From Naasia lichenicola (GTDB taxonomy: Bacteria > Actinomycetota > Actinomycetes > Actinomycetales > Microbacteriaceae), in assembly GCF_004801885.1 (NCBI RefSeq), contig NZ_SSSM01000004.1, positions 512,001 to 576,000 of the forward strand: a stretch of 64,000 nt of DNA. Direction: 5' to 3'. The first letter of the stretch is position 1. Each line of letters begins with the position of its first letter. Both the position numbers and the translations under genes were made by a program. The notes under the pieces are model-generated. The model worked only from the letters and a program-made list of their open reading frames with translations, was not told the DNA's origin and searched no databases. This document shows positions 1 through 8,191 of the stretch, piece after piece.

Positions 1-626
1 TTCGTGATCCGGCCGCCGATCGGGAGCCAGAGGAAGTTGGCCGTCATGACGCCCCAGAGGGTGGCAACGAACGCACCGGCGATGGAATGTCCTAGGGTGT
101 CCGGCTGATCCAGGTTCTCCAAGACATGGGTGAGGGAGACGACGGTTCCGATGATGCCGATGGTGGGCGCGAAGCCGCCGAGCGAGTTGAAGAACTTCGA
201 CGCGTTCTGCCCGGTGCGCTCCATACTGCCGGCTTCGTCTTCGAGCATGATCCGCAGGTCGTCAGCATCGACACCGTCGGCGATGTTCTGCAGCGCCTTC
301 TTCAGGAACGGATCCTCGATCTTGGCGGCCTCGGCCTCCAACGCGAGCAGGCCGTTCTTGCGGGCGATCTCGGCCAGCTCGACGACCTGGTCGACCGCCG
401 CGCGCGGGGCCTGCGTCTTGCCCTTGACGTAGCGCGGCAGGCTCTTCAGCGCCGCCAGTGCGTCTTTCATCGTCGTGCTGGCGAAGCCGACGCCGAAGGT
501 GCCACCCAGGACCAGGATCATCGGCGCGGGGAGGATCAGCGCCGAGATGCTCGCCCCTTCGAGCGTGATCATCGTGATGAGTGAGGCGAAGGCGAGGACA
601 ATGCCGAGAATCAGTGCCGGATCCAT
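1..626 (-). CDS. motA: Flagellar motor stator protein MotA (C-terminus cut by window edge)
   Basis: The visible 208 N-terminal codons read as a MotA-type stator subunit, the proton-channel partner of MotB that drives flagellar rotation from the cytoplasmic membrane. Helix 1 begins right after the start (DPALILGIVLAFASLITMI) and is followed by PAPMILVLGGTFG, a stretch typical of Gram-positive MotA. A charged cytoplasmic domain (about residues 55-145) precedes the conserved proline loop APTIGIIGTVVSL and helix 4. The frame is open at base 1, so the C-terminus lies outside. The start ATG overlaps the stop of a 24-codon ORF (TGATG). MotA normally follows flagellar genes; here it lies just downstream of ccdA in a metal/redox operon, so its usual upstream context is missing. 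Confidence 0.88.
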   Translation of the reverse strand, partial: MDPALILGIVLAFASLITMITLEGASISALILPAPMILVLGGTFGVGFASTTMKDALAALKSLPRYVKGKTQAPRAAVDQVVELAEIARKNGLLALEAEAAKIEDPFLKKALQNIADGVDADDLRIMLEDEAGSMERTGQNASKFFNSLGGFAPTIGIIGTVVSLTHVLENLDQPDTLGHSIAGAFVATLWGVMTANFLWLPIGGRIT

Positions 627-700
627 CAGAGTGCCCCCTCGGCCGTGCATACGTCGGCGGCCGGCGTCGGCGGGGGCTCGGGCAGTTCGGGTCTCGTCAT
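626..700 (-). CDS. 24-residue ORF overlapping motA
   Basis: A short Pro-rich ORF (MTRPELPEPPPTPAADV...) has a good ribosome-binding site, AGGAG at 711-715, and its TGA overlaps the motA ATG. In many actinobacteria flbD, a small gene, sits here; this peptide does not resemble FlbD. It may serve mainly to couple translation into motA, or be a scar of rearrangement. Function unknown. Confidence 0.25.
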   Translation of the reverse strand: MTRPELPEPPPTPAADVCTAEGAL

Positions 701-754
701 GGGCGATGCCTCTCCTACGGATGGTTGATTCGGGTGATTCATGCGGATCTGGGC

Positions 755-1504
755 TCAGACGATGGGACGGAATCCGAGGATCCAGCCCTGAATCGCGTAG
801 ATGATGAGGTTCCAGAGCCCGGTTGCCATCAGTACGCCGAGCAGCAGCAGGAGTGCGCCGCCGATCAGGTTGATAAGCCGGATGTGGCGTCGGATGAAGT
901 CCGTCGCTCGGGTGAACCAGGTGAAGGCGAGGGCGGCCAGTAGGAAGGGCACCCCGAGACCCAGGCAGTAGGCGGCGGCGAGCACAGCGCCGCGTCCTGC
1001 GGAGCTGCTGGAAAGTCCGAGCGCTAAGACGGCGCTGAGCGTTGGGCCGATGCAGGGCGTCCAGCCGAGTCCGAAGAGGATGCCGAAGATCGGAGCGCCG
1101 GCAGTCCCAATCGAGGGCATCCAGCGGGCGCGGAGGGAGCGTTGAAGGGGCTTTATTAGGCCGATCAAGACGAGCGCCATGATGATCACAACGATGCCGA
1201 GTATCCGGGTGAGCAGGGCCTGCCAGCGGATGAGCCACTGCCCGAGGGCGCCGAATGCGGCTCCATAGCTGACGAAAACCGCCGAGAAGCCGAGGATGAA
1301 CAGGGCGACCCCGACAACGGTGCGGCGTCGGCTGCGAACGTCGGAGTCGGCTGTGCCGGATATGTACGCGAGGTAGCCCGGCAGCAGGGGCAGCACGCAG
1401 GGCGAGGCGAACGAGACGAGGCCCGCGATCATTACCAGTGGGATCGCGATGAGAAGAGTGCCGGAAAGTGCGGAGTTGGCGAAGAAGGAGCCGATCTCAT
1501 TCAC
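755..1504 (-). CDS. ccdA: CcdA-family thiol-disulfide transporter (accessory copy)
   Basis: CcdA moves reducing equivalents from cytoplasmic thioredoxin across the membrane to extracytoplasmic thioredoxin-like proteins. The 249-residue protein has six or seven hydrophobic segments and the two conserved redox cysteines in proline contexts, C36 ([10 protein letters not shown]) and C151 (GWTPCIGPT). The start is GTG. It lies 46 bp downstream of a TlpA-like lipoprotein gene, its probable partner, as the last gene of an operon starting near 6258. A second CcdA of identical length (38657-39406) sits in the core cytochrome locus, so this is a paralogue, probably serving copper or envelope-redox proteins encoded upstream. 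Confidence 0.92.
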   Translation of the reverse strand: MNEIGSFFANSALSGTLLIAIPLVMIAGLVSFASPCVLPLLPGYLAYISGTADSDVRSRRRTVVGVALFILGFSAVFVSYGAAFGALGQWLIRWQALLTRILGIVVIIMALVLIGLIKPLQRSLRARWMPSIGTAGAPIFGILFGLGWTPCIGPTLSAVLALGLSSSSAGRGAVLAAAYCLGLGVPFLLAALAFTWFTRATDFIRRHIRLINLIGGALLLLLGVLMATGLWNLIIYAIQGWILGFRPIV

Positions 1505-1550
1505 GATCGCTCACCACCCGTCGCGTTCGGGCCGAAAGCAGAGCTGACTC

Positions 1551-2183
1551 TCATCGCGAAGGTGATTGGGCAGGCGACGACTGAAGATCCTCGTCGAGCA
1601 CGGCGCGAACGAGCGAGCGGAGCGTGCCCTCCTGGACGGCGCCGAGCACGCGGGCAGCCGGACGACCTTGTCGATCGAGGACGACGGTGGTGGGCACCGC
1701 GGAGGGAGTCATCTCTCCGGCGAAGGCCAGGACGACACCGGCGTCCCTATCGATGAGCGATCGGTACTCGACGCCGAATCGCTCGGCGAACGTCTGGGCG
1801 ACGGATGCCTCGTCACGCACGTTGACGCCGACGAACTGCACGCCTTCGTCCCCGAACTCTTCGGAGAGCGCCTGGAGGATGGGTGCTTCGGTCCGGCACG
1901 GAGGGCATGCTGCGTACCAGAAGTTGACGACGAGGATGCGGTCGTCGACCTGGGTGGAGTCGAAGCTCTCGCCGTACTCGTCGGTGCCGGTGAAGCGGAT
2001 CGGATCGGTGCGGTTCTCTGGAATCACCTCGAGCACGGTTCCGTCGCCGGCGACATAGTTGCTCCCAGCGACGGTCTCGCCGTCGGCTGCGGCGGCGCAG
2101 CCACTGAGCGTCAGAGCAATGAACATCCCCGCCACCGCGATCGCGCCACCGCGTCGTCTGCGCGTCGTCGTCGGCCCGCTCAT
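1551..2183 (-). CDS. TlpA/ResA-like lipoprotein thioredoxin
   Basis: Membrane-anchored thiol-disulfide reductase acting outside the membrane. The N-terminus has an Arg-rich start, a hydrophobic stretch and a lipobox LSGC with C29 as the likely lipidated residue. The thioredoxin domain carries FWYAACPPCR, with active-site C93 and C96, and a cis-Pro loop SAVPTTVVL. Its start overlaps the stop of the CopD/CtaG gene by four bases (ATGA), and CcdA follows, giving a reductant relay CcdA to TlpA. It is clearly paralogous to the TlpA-like protein at 39444-40112 (shared GVNVRDEA and FWYA.CPPCR). Confidence 0.9.
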   Translation of the reverse strand: MSGPTTTRRRRGGAIAVAGMFIALTLSGCAAAADGETVAGSNYVAGDGTVLEVIPENRTDPIRFTGTDEYGESFDSTQVDDRILVVNFWYAACPPCRTEAPILQALSEEFGDEGVQFVGVNVRDEASVAQTFAERFGVEYRSLIDRDAGVVLAFAGEMTPSAVPTTVVLDRQGRPAARVLGAVQEGTLRSLVRAVLDEDLQSSPAQSPSR

Positions 2184-4243
2184 GGGCGTCCCTTGAGTCG
2201 GTTGAGCATCTGGTTGTAGGAGCGCAGCTCCGCGTCGTCGGTTCGATCGGCGCTTCGATCCACGCGGCGCGATTCGCGCTCGTCGCTACGGTTCCACTGA
2301 AGGGCCACGATCAGTGCCAGGGCGAGTGTGGGGACTTCACCGAGCCCCCAGGCGATTCCGCCCGCGAGGAACTGGTCCTGGAGGGCATCGATACCCCAGT
2401 CCGCGGCCACGACCCCGTACCAGTCCGGCAGCAGGACTTGTGTGGCGCCCATCAGCGAAGTGCCGAAGAAGCCATGGAATCCCATGGTCGCCATCAAGAT
2501 CAGCAGACGAACCGGGTACGGGAACCGGAAGGAGATCGGGTCCCCGTCGACCATGCTGAGGGCGAAGAGGTAGCCCACGATCAGGAAGTGTGCGGTCATC
2601 CATTGGTGTCCGATGGGATCGCTGAGGGCCCAACGGAAAAGCGGCGTGTAGTAGAAGACGACAAGGGATCCCGCGAAGGCGACAGCGGTGACGAGGGGGT
2701 TGGTGGCGAACCGGGTGACGCGAGAGTGCAAGAGGTAGAGCAACCACTCGCGCGGGCCGTTGCTGTCGTCCTGGCGCTTCTGGAGGGTCCTGAGCGCGAG
2801 GGTGATCGGCGAGCCCAACACCAGTAGGACCGGAATGGCCATGCTGAGGGTCATGTGCGAGAGCATGTGGACGCTGAAGAGGAAGGCGCCGTAGGCGTTC
2901 GCGACGCCGTTGGTGACGTAGGCGAGCACCAGTAGCCCGAGCAGGAAGCTGATGGTGCGTCCGATCGGCCATCGGTCTCCTCGGCGGCGGAGTCGGCGCA
3001 CACCTGCGAGGTAGAGGCCGCCGGCGAATGCCGCGATGAGGGCCCATACGGGGTCGATGCTCCAGGCGTTGAACACGCTGTCGAAGGTGAATGGCTCCGG
3101 CAGCCGTTCGCCCGTGACGCGTTCGGTGGCGGTTCGTGCCGGGCTCTCGTCTCCTTCCGGCGGTGAGGTGCCGGCCAGTGCTGCGGCGAGTCCGGAGGCG
3201 ATGCCCATGAGGACGAGCTCGAAGAGGATGAGGGCTGCCAGGAGGCGAGCGGAGCGTCCTGGCGGTGCCGAGCGGATCAGTCGGGTGAGCCGTCGCCGCT
3301 GCGCCCAGCCGAGTGCGCCGAGCAGGATCAGGCAGACGGCCTTGATGATGACGATCGCCCCGTAGACGGATGCGAAGTCCTCTGGCCGAGCCAGCCGGTA
3401 GGTCGCGCTGACCAATCCGGAGAATGCGACAAACACGAAGGCCGCCCCGGCGATCGCGGAGAAGCGCTGGAGGATCTGGTCGAACTGTTCAGGGGTGGCG
3501 GCTCGGCGGACGGCGACGAGAGCGATCAGTCCCCCTACCCAAACTGAGGCGCCGGCCATGTGCAGCCACATCGAGCTCGAGGCGGCGGAGTGGCCGCTCG
3601 ATCCCGCAGCGTGCCCCTCGAGAGCGAGCGGGGCGAGCGCGGCGAGGGAGATCACGGTGAGGATTGCGACGAGGCCCTGACGGCGGGTGACGAAGCAGAC
3701 GACCGCGAGGATCGAGGCGACGACCACTGTGATCAGCCAGGCACGCCCGAGGGAAATGGTGAGCAGGAACTGGACGAGCGCCGGGATGAAGACGTCGGCG
3801 CGAAAATCGCCGGCTATGGAGAGGAAGGTGAGGACGGCGGCGAGAGCGCCGGTGCCTGCCCAGGAGGCTGCGGAGAGGGCGGCGACGTCGAGCAGGCGCT
3901 GGAACGCCGGGGATCGGCGCGGCACGGCGATCGCGGCCATCAGGAGCGCGCCGATGGTGCTGGCACTGGCCAGATTGGTGAGTGCCTTGATGATCGGCAG
4001 TCCGAGCTGCACGTAGAGCGGCGGGAGGAAGGGCAGTCCACTGTTCTCTGCGCTTGAGGCTGCGGCCGCGAGCAGGGCCGCAATGATCGCGATCACGAGG
4101 GCGAGCAGGATCGTTCCGAAGACGAACAGGCGGTCCCGCCTTTTCAGCCGCGAAAGCGACCAGCCGCGGGGCGGATCCGTAAGCGGTGATCCCAGGGTTG
4201 GCGACCGTTCACTCGACGAGGTCGGCGCCCGTCTGATGCTCAT
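2180..4243 (-). CDS. CopD domain fused to CtaG-type cytochrome oxidase assembly protein
   Basis: A 687-residue polytopic membrane protein in two halves. The N-terminal half (about 40-370) resembles CopD, with His-bearing helices such as SMWLHMAGASVWVGGLIAL, proposed to move or bind copper at the membrane. The C-terminal half (about 390-650) resembles CtaG of caa3 oxidase assembly, with FSVHMLSHMTLSM and HQWMTAHFL histidine motifs. The fusion is common in actinobacteria. It overlaps its neighbours by four bases on both sides (DsbA-like upstream, TlpA-like downstream). Copper delivery to oxidase or copper tolerance is inferred from family and context. Confidence 0.87.
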   Translation of the reverse strand: MSIRRAPTSSSERSPTLGSPLTDPPRGWSLSRLKRRDRLFVFGTILLALVIAIIAALLAAAASSAENSGLPFLPPLYVQLGLPIIKALTNLASASTIGALLMAAIAVPRRSPAFQRLLDVAALSAASWAGTGALAAVLTFLSIAGDFRADVFIPALVQFLLTISLGRAWLITVVVASILAVVCFVTRRQGLVAILTVISLAALAPLALEGHAAGSSGHSAASSSMWLHMAGASVWVGGLIALVAVRRAATPEQFDQILQRFSAIAGAAFVFVAFSGLVSATYRLARPEDFASVYGAIVIIKAVCLILLGALGWAQRRRLTRLIRSAPPGRSARLLAALILFELVLMGIASGLAAALAGTSPPEGDESPARTATERVTGERLPEPFTFDSVFNAWSIDPVWALIAAFAGGLYLAGVRRLRRRGDRWPIGRTISFLLGLLVLAYVTNGVANAYGAFLFSVHMLSHMTLSMAIPVLLVLGSPITLALRTLQKRQDDSNGPREWLLYLLHSRVTRFATNPLVTAVAFAGSLVVFYYTPLFRWALSDPIGHQWMTAHFLIVGYLFALSMVDGDPISFRFPYPVRLLILMATMGFHGFFGTSLMGATQVLLPDWYGVVAADWGIDALQDQFLAGGIAWGLGEVPTLALALIVALQWNRSDERESRRVDRSADRTDDAELRSYNQMLNRLKGRP

Positions 4244-4938
4244 TGCCGCACCGCTACATCAATGGCTGCGATGAACTCATCGGTCGTGGAGACCTCGAGC
4301 TTTTTCCCATCGAGGAAGAAGGTGGGCGTTCCGGTCACGTCGAGGGCGAGACCGTCCTGCTGGTCGACCGCCACCCGTTCTTGCAGCTCGGAGTCGACGA
4401 TGTCGGCGTCATACTGCGCCATATCCAGTTCGAGCTCCACGGCGAGGTTACGGAACACCTCGGGGGTGGACTCCTGCTTCTCGCCCCAGCCGCTCTGCGT
4501 CTCGAAGAGTCGGGCGTACATCTCCTCGAATTTGCCCTGGCGCGCGGCTGCTTCCGCCGCGTAGGCGGCGTTGTAGGAGTTGCGGTGGCTCTGGATCGGG
4601 AAGTACCGGACGATGAAGGTCACCTGATCGGCGTACTCCTCGCGGAGCTGCTCCACGAACGGGTACGCGGCCCCGCAGGATTCGCACTCGAAGTCGAGGA
4701 ACTCCACCAGGGTCGCCGAACTCAACTCAGGATCCGAGAGCCGGTGGCTGGTGTCTCGGATGAGCGCCGGACCACCGTCCAGCTCAGCCGGCACGTTCTG
4801 AGCGTTGTTGACCGTGACGACGACGCCGGTCAGCACGATCAGCGCCGCGGCAATGGCGATGCTAATAAGAACCTGCGCACGTCGCGACAGAGGCCTGCCT
4901 CGCTTCGCTGCCCGCTTGACTGCCGGCTTCGTGCTCAT
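4240..4938 (-). CDS. DsbA-like membrane-anchored thioredoxin-fold protein
   Basis: One N-terminal membrane anchor (about residues 21-43) is followed by a DsbA/Thioredoxin_4 domain with LDFECESCGAA, redox cysteines C85 and C88, and a cis-Pro segment VTGTPTFFLDG. It probably oxidises or isomerises secreted proteins. An upstream in-frame start exists at 4998, but ATG 4938 overlaps the stop of the M23 peptidase gene as ATGA, the same junction used downstream in this operon, so 4938 is preferred. Context suggests a dedicated oxidant for cysteine-containing copper proteins of the operon. Confidence 0.88.
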   Translation of the reverse strand: MSTKPAVKRAAKRGRPLSRRAQVLISIAIAAALIVLTGVVVTVNNAQNVPAELDGGPALIRDTSHRLSDPELSSATLVEFLDFECESCGAAYPFVEQLREEYADQVTFIVRYFPIQSHRNSYNAAYAAEAAARQGKFEEMYARLFETQSGWGEKQESTPEVFRNLAVELELDMAQYDADIVDSELQERVAVDQQDGLALDVTGTPTFFLDGKKLEVSTTDEFIAAIDVAVRQ

Positions 4939-5795
4939 CGGGGAGCCTTTTCGTTGAGCCACCGATACGGGTCGATCGGGGTCACGCCCTCGTCCCACAG
5001 TTCGAAGTGCAGGTGCGGTCCTGTGGAGAGGCCGGTGTCGCCGACCCGGCCGAGCATCTGTCCGGCGGTGACGGTGTCGCCTTCAGAGACCTGGAGGGAG
5101 CCGAATTGCATGTGGGCGTAGAGGCTGCTGATCCGCTGGCCGTCGACGACGTGATCGATCACGGCGTAGACCCCGAACCCGGAGTCCGACGATCCCGTCT
5201 CGCGTACCGTGCCGAGCGCGACGGCCTGGATCGGGGTTCCGGCGCCGGGGACCATGTCGAGGCCTCGGTGGTAAGTCGAGCATCCGGAGCATGGAGCGGG
5301 ACGTGGGCCGAAATCGTCGGACAGCGCGACATACTGCGGGAAGGGCCAGTTGACAATCGAGCCCGGCTCGGTGGCCGAGAAGGTATCGCGTTGGAATGCG
5401 GCGACCGCTCCGTCCGTCACGACGAGGCCCTGACTGTCGCCGTTCGCGTGGGTGATCTCGTTGACGGACGGGGACGCGATCGTTCGGATGTCAACCGCCG
5501 CAGCCGGGACGGTCGTGGTCATCGTCAGGCACGCGGTGAAGGCGAGCGCGAGGAGCAGGTGCAGCCGCCTGGCGGGCGTGCGTGTTCGGCTGGAGTGGTA
5601 GCGGCGGCCGAAACGGTCGGACCGGCGATCACTAACCCGACGCGCGGACCGCCGCCCGCGCAGCTGCGAGGGCTCGGGGACGATGCGAATCGGCCGGGTG
5701 GGAATGTGGTTGGTTGACGTTCGCGAATACACCACGGAACTCTCGTGAGTCCGGAGGATCTCAAGGATCTCCGAAGGTCGGCAAAGCGGGCACAT
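4935..5795 (-). CDS. M23-family (LytM-like) peptidase
   Basis: Predicted zinc peptidase of the cell-wall endopeptidase family. A hydrophobic segment (LHLLLALAFTACL) acts as signal or anchor. The C-terminal catalytic domain has the HxxxD motif in TYHRGLDMVPG and HLHFEL, plus SSLYAHMQFG. The start is uncertain: ATG 5795 is used here; GTG near 5735 with an upstream GAGAG and an extended start at 5921 are alternatives. It lies 28 bp after the DUF6153-like gene and overlaps the DsbA-like gene. A CSGC pair just before the HxxxD motif also occurs in one of the two core paralogues, so a disulfide may link it to its neighbours' job. Confidence 0.85.
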   Translation of the reverse strand: MCPLCRPSEILEILRTHESSVVYSRTSTNHIPTRPIRIVPEPSQLRGRRSARRVSDRRSDRFGRRYHSSRTRTPARRLHLLLALAFTACLTMTTTVPAAAVDIRTIASPSVNEITHANGDSQGLVVTDGAVAAFQRDTFSATEPGSIVNWPFPQYVALSDDFGPRPAPCSGCSTYHRGLDMVPGAGTPIQAVALGTVRETGSSDSGFGVYAVIDHVVDGQRISSLYAHMQFGSLQVSEGDTVTAGQMLGRVGDTGLSTGPHLHFELWDEGVTPIDPYRWLNEKAPR

Positions 5796-5823
5796 GCTCG
5801 AGCGGTGCTCGAGAGTGTGCGGC

Positions 5824-6258
5824 TCAGATCCGGCTGACTCCGAGGGCGGGAAGGTCGACGACTGCGGCGCGGAGATGCGCTCGCGAGACGGGTAGTACGG
5901 GGTGGCCCACCGTGGCATCAAGCGTGTCGTGCTCGGCCGCTGCGCGACGTGCGGAGCGGGCCAAGAGCAGGATCACCGCGATGCAGATACATCCGAGCAG
6001 CGCACATTCGAGCAGGCCCTGTTCACCGAGCGACTGTCCTCCGGACATCAGCTCGAAGCCGTCCGAGAACGATTGTTCGTCGCCTGCGTTGATCGCTTCG
6101 GTGTCGGCCACAAGCGCTGTCGTGACGGCCGGCAAACCGGCCGAATGAGCTGCGGCCCGTTCCGAAACCTCGTGCCCGACGAAGAGCGCGAGACAGATTG
6201 CGATGCCCGCGGTGAGTGCGACGAGGAGGCGTGCCCAGGGGGTCTGCATGGCTTGCAT
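5824..6258 (-). CDS. DUF6153-like small membrane protein
   Basis: A 144-residue protein with an N-terminal hydrophobic helix (WARLLVALTAGIAICLALF) and a second one (CALLGCICIAVILLLA) with Cys residues before and within it, resembling DUF6153 proteins of actinobacterial copper/redox clusters; the family call is from memory of pattern and tentative. ATG 6258 is chosen over 6297 because GGGAGG lies four to five bases upstream. It is the first gene of the minus-strand operon ending with ccdA. Function unknown; position suggests a metal or redox membrane role. Confidence 0.6.
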   Translation of the reverse strand: MQAMQTPWARLLVALTAGIAICLALFVGHEVSERAAAHSAGLPAVTTALVADTEAINAGDEQSFSDGFELMSGGQSLGEQGLLECALLGCICIAVILLLARSARRAAAEHDTLDATVGHPVLPVSRAHLRAAVVDLPALGVSRI

Positions 6259-6404
6259 GAATCCTCCCTCACCGCTTGTCGGCCGTCGTTTACGCACTCA
6301 GGATAGCCTGACGCCTCCATGCGACCGCGGAGGACACCGCCGTCGATACGTCCCGAGTGCGGTCTGATCGGCCGTTTGGGCGTCGGATGTGACGAGGAGA
6401 TCGA

Positions 6405-6767
6405 ATGACGACCACCCGCCGAGCGACAGCCCAGGAGTACTTCCGTCCTGCCTTCCTCCCTGCACTCCTGCTAGCGGTGACGCTGGTCGTCGGCCTTTTG
6501 ACGCAGCATCTGGGCACCGCGACCGTGATCCGCTTCATCGCGTGCGCGCTGGCTCTGATCGTGGTCGTCTTCGCCTGGCAGGCTCGCTCCCATGTGTGGA
6601 TCGTCGCCATCGCGGCGGTCGCGGTCCTCTGGAATCCCGCGTTTCCGTTGCCCTTCTCCGGGGTCGGCTGGGACGCAGCGCACGTCCTGGCCGCCACCAT
6701 CGCCATGGCCGCAGCATTATTTGTGCGGCAGCGGATGGAAGGCACGAGTGTTCGCGCGAGCCGCTGA
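6405..6767 (+). CDS. Small four-helix membrane protein (DUF6804-like)
   Basis: A 120-residue protein made almost wholly of hydrophobic segments (about 19-35, 41-57, 64-80, 93-109), with a Trp/Pro-rich loop AVLWNPAFPLPFSG that resembles the uncharacterised DUF6804 family. GAGGAG precedes the ATG. It is transcribed divergently from the DUF6153-like operon. No catalytic motif is visible and the function is unknown. Confidence 0.6.
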   Translation: MTTTRRATAQEYFRPAFLPALLLAVTLVVGLLTQHLGTATVIRFIACALALIVVVFAWQARSHVWIVAIAAVAVLWNPAFPLPFSGVGWDAAHVLAATIAMAAALFVRQRMEGTSVRASR

Positions 6768-6782
6768 TCTTCCATGCATGAC

Positions 6783-6829
6783 TTGACGAGGGCACCGGCG
6801 CAACTATCATGTGAATATGTGTTCATATA
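6783..6829 (+). promoter_or_regulatory. Promoter with CzrA/SmtB-type operator before the CDF gene
   Basis: TTGACG (6783-6788), 16 bases, then TATCAT (6805-6810) make a good promoter. Directly after the -10 box lies TGAA-N6-TTCA (6812-6825) with right flank TATA, matching the TATATGAA-N6-TTCATATA operator known for CzrA/SmtB sensors. Position over the start site implies repression, relieved by zinc or cobalt, by the ArsR protein encoded at 7766. Confidence 0.7.
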
Positions 6830-6848
6830 ACAAAGTCGGCGGACTTTG

Positions 6849-7751
6849 ATGGGCGAGGGTCACTCGCACGCGTCGATGGAATCGGCAGGTGGGCGCCACC
6901 GGCGGCCCCTCGCAATAGCGTTCGCGCTGACGGCCAGTTACATGGTCGTCGAGTTCATCGTCGGCTTCTCGGTCAACTCGCTGGCGCTCATCTCGGACGC
7001 AGCCCACATGGGCACCGATGTCATCGGCCTCGGCCTGGCACTCGCGGCGGTCACCCTCGCGGCGAGGAAAACCTCGACTCAGCGCACGTACGGCCTCTAC
7101 CGCCTCGAGGTGCTCGCGGCGCTGGCTAACGGGGTTCTGCTCTTCGGAGTCGCAGGCTTCGTTCTGTTCGAGGCGATCCGTCGATTCGGCGACCCACCGA
7201 CGGTTCCCGGCATGCCTCTGCTGATCACCGCGGTCATCGGCCTGGCGATCAACCTCGTGAGCTTCCGACTGCTGATGAGCGGATCCAAGGAGAGCCTGAA
7301 TGTTCGAGGCGCCTATCTAGAGGTGCTCGGCGACCTGATCGGCTCGGTCGGCGTGATCGTTGCGGCGATCATCCTCGCAACGACGGGGTGGCCCTACGCG
7401 GACCCGATCATCGGGGTCGGCATCGGACTCTTCATCCTCCCGCGGACGTGGAAGCTGACCCGGCAGGCCTTGCGGATCCTGCTGGAGGCAGCCCCCGAGG
7501 GCGTCGATGTCGAGCGGATCACGGCCGACGTCGCCGCGATTCCCGGCGTCGAGGCCGTTCACGACCTGCATATATGGACCATCACATCAGGGATGGACAG
7601 TGCCAGCGGACACGTCGTTGTCGCAAAGGGCGCCGACTACGAGAGCGTGCTCACCGAGGTCCAAGCCGTGCTGCGCGATCGCCATAACATTGCTCATGCC
7701 ACCATCCAGTGCGAGCCCGTCGCATTCGGCGAGACTCGAGGGCCGATCTGA
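6849..7751 (+). CDS. CDF-family cation efflux protein (CzcD-like)
   Basis: Exports divalent cations (Zn, Co or Cd) from the cytoplasm in exchange for protons. Six membrane helices are followed by a cytoplasmic dimerisation domain ending near VHDLHIWTITSG. The helix-2 site has D50, H53 and D57 (SDAAHMGTD). The helix-5 site reads YLEVLGD (E158, D162), a Glu where zinc CDFs usually have His; metal preference may differ. The N-terminus has a short His cluster (GHSHAS). A TTG codon at 6846 extends the frame, but ATG 6849 is the natural start. It forms an operon with the ArsR-type sensor behind a CzrA-like operator. Confidence 0.9.
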   Translation: MGEGHSHASMESAGGRHRRPLAIAFALTASYMVVEFIVGFSVNSLALISDAAHMGTDVIGLGLALAAVTLAARKTSTQRTYGLYRLEVLAALANGVLLFGVAGFVLFEAIRRFGDPPTVPGMPLLITAVIGLAINLVSFRLLMSGSKESLNVRGAYLEVLGDLIGSVGVIVAAIILATTGWPYADPIIGVGIGLFILPRTWKLTRQALRILLEAAPEGVDVERITADVAAIPGVEAVHDLHIWTITSGMDSASGHVVVAKGADYESVLTEVQAVLRDRHNIAHATIQCEPVAFGETRGPI

Positions 7752-7765
7752 GCAGAGGGGTGCCG

Positions 7766-8122
7766 ATGATTGAGAGAGCTCGATCCGACGACTGGTCACA
7801 ATCGTCGCCTGCGGTGATGCAGCTTGCGGACGTCTTCGATCTACTGGGAGACCCGAGCCGTCTAGCCATCCTCATCACCCTGTTAGGTGGAGCGCGCAGC
7901 GTGGGGGATCTGGCAAATTCAGCCGGCCTTAGTGATTCCGCCACCTCTCACGCGCTGCGGTTGCTACGAGCCCATCGTGTTGTCTCGGCGAGAAAAGAAG
8001 GGCGGATGGCCTTCTACGCAATCGCGGACGATCACGTGCGCGAGTTGCTGGAACTTGGGTTGGAGCATGTTCACCACACCGAGCTGCTCCATTCCACGCC
8101 GGATGGCGAGCTGCATCGCTGA
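7766..8122 (+). CDS. ArsR-family metal sensor, CzrA/SmtB alpha-5 type
   Basis: Winged-helix repressor of 118 residues. The recognition region is LGLSDSATSHALRLLRAH-like (NSAGLSDSATSHALRLL). The C-terminal helix carries D88-x-H90-x10-H101-x2-H104, exactly the alpha-5 zinc/cobalt ligand spacing of Staphylococcus CzrA, so it should release DNA when these metals bind across the dimer. ATG 7766 is chosen because GAGGGG lies just upstream; an upstream extension to 7709 overlaps the CDF gene. Its probable operators are at 6812-6825 and 9117-9130. Confidence 0.9.
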   Translation: MIERARSDDWSQSSPAVMQLADVFDLLGDPSRLAILITLLGGARSVGDLANSAGLSDSATSHALRLLRAHRVVSARKEGRMAFYAIADDHVRELLELGLEHVHHTELLHSTPDGELHR

Positions 8123-8191
8123 GTCCCGTCGCACCTCTTCGTGAGCCACGAGTTCGTTATGTTCCGCGTACCACGGGCTGTTTCGGGTCCC

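Noticed and set aside
126-943. Several plus-strand ORFs over motA and ccdA
   Set aside because: They are antisense shadows with Arg/Gly-rich composition and no domain pattern.
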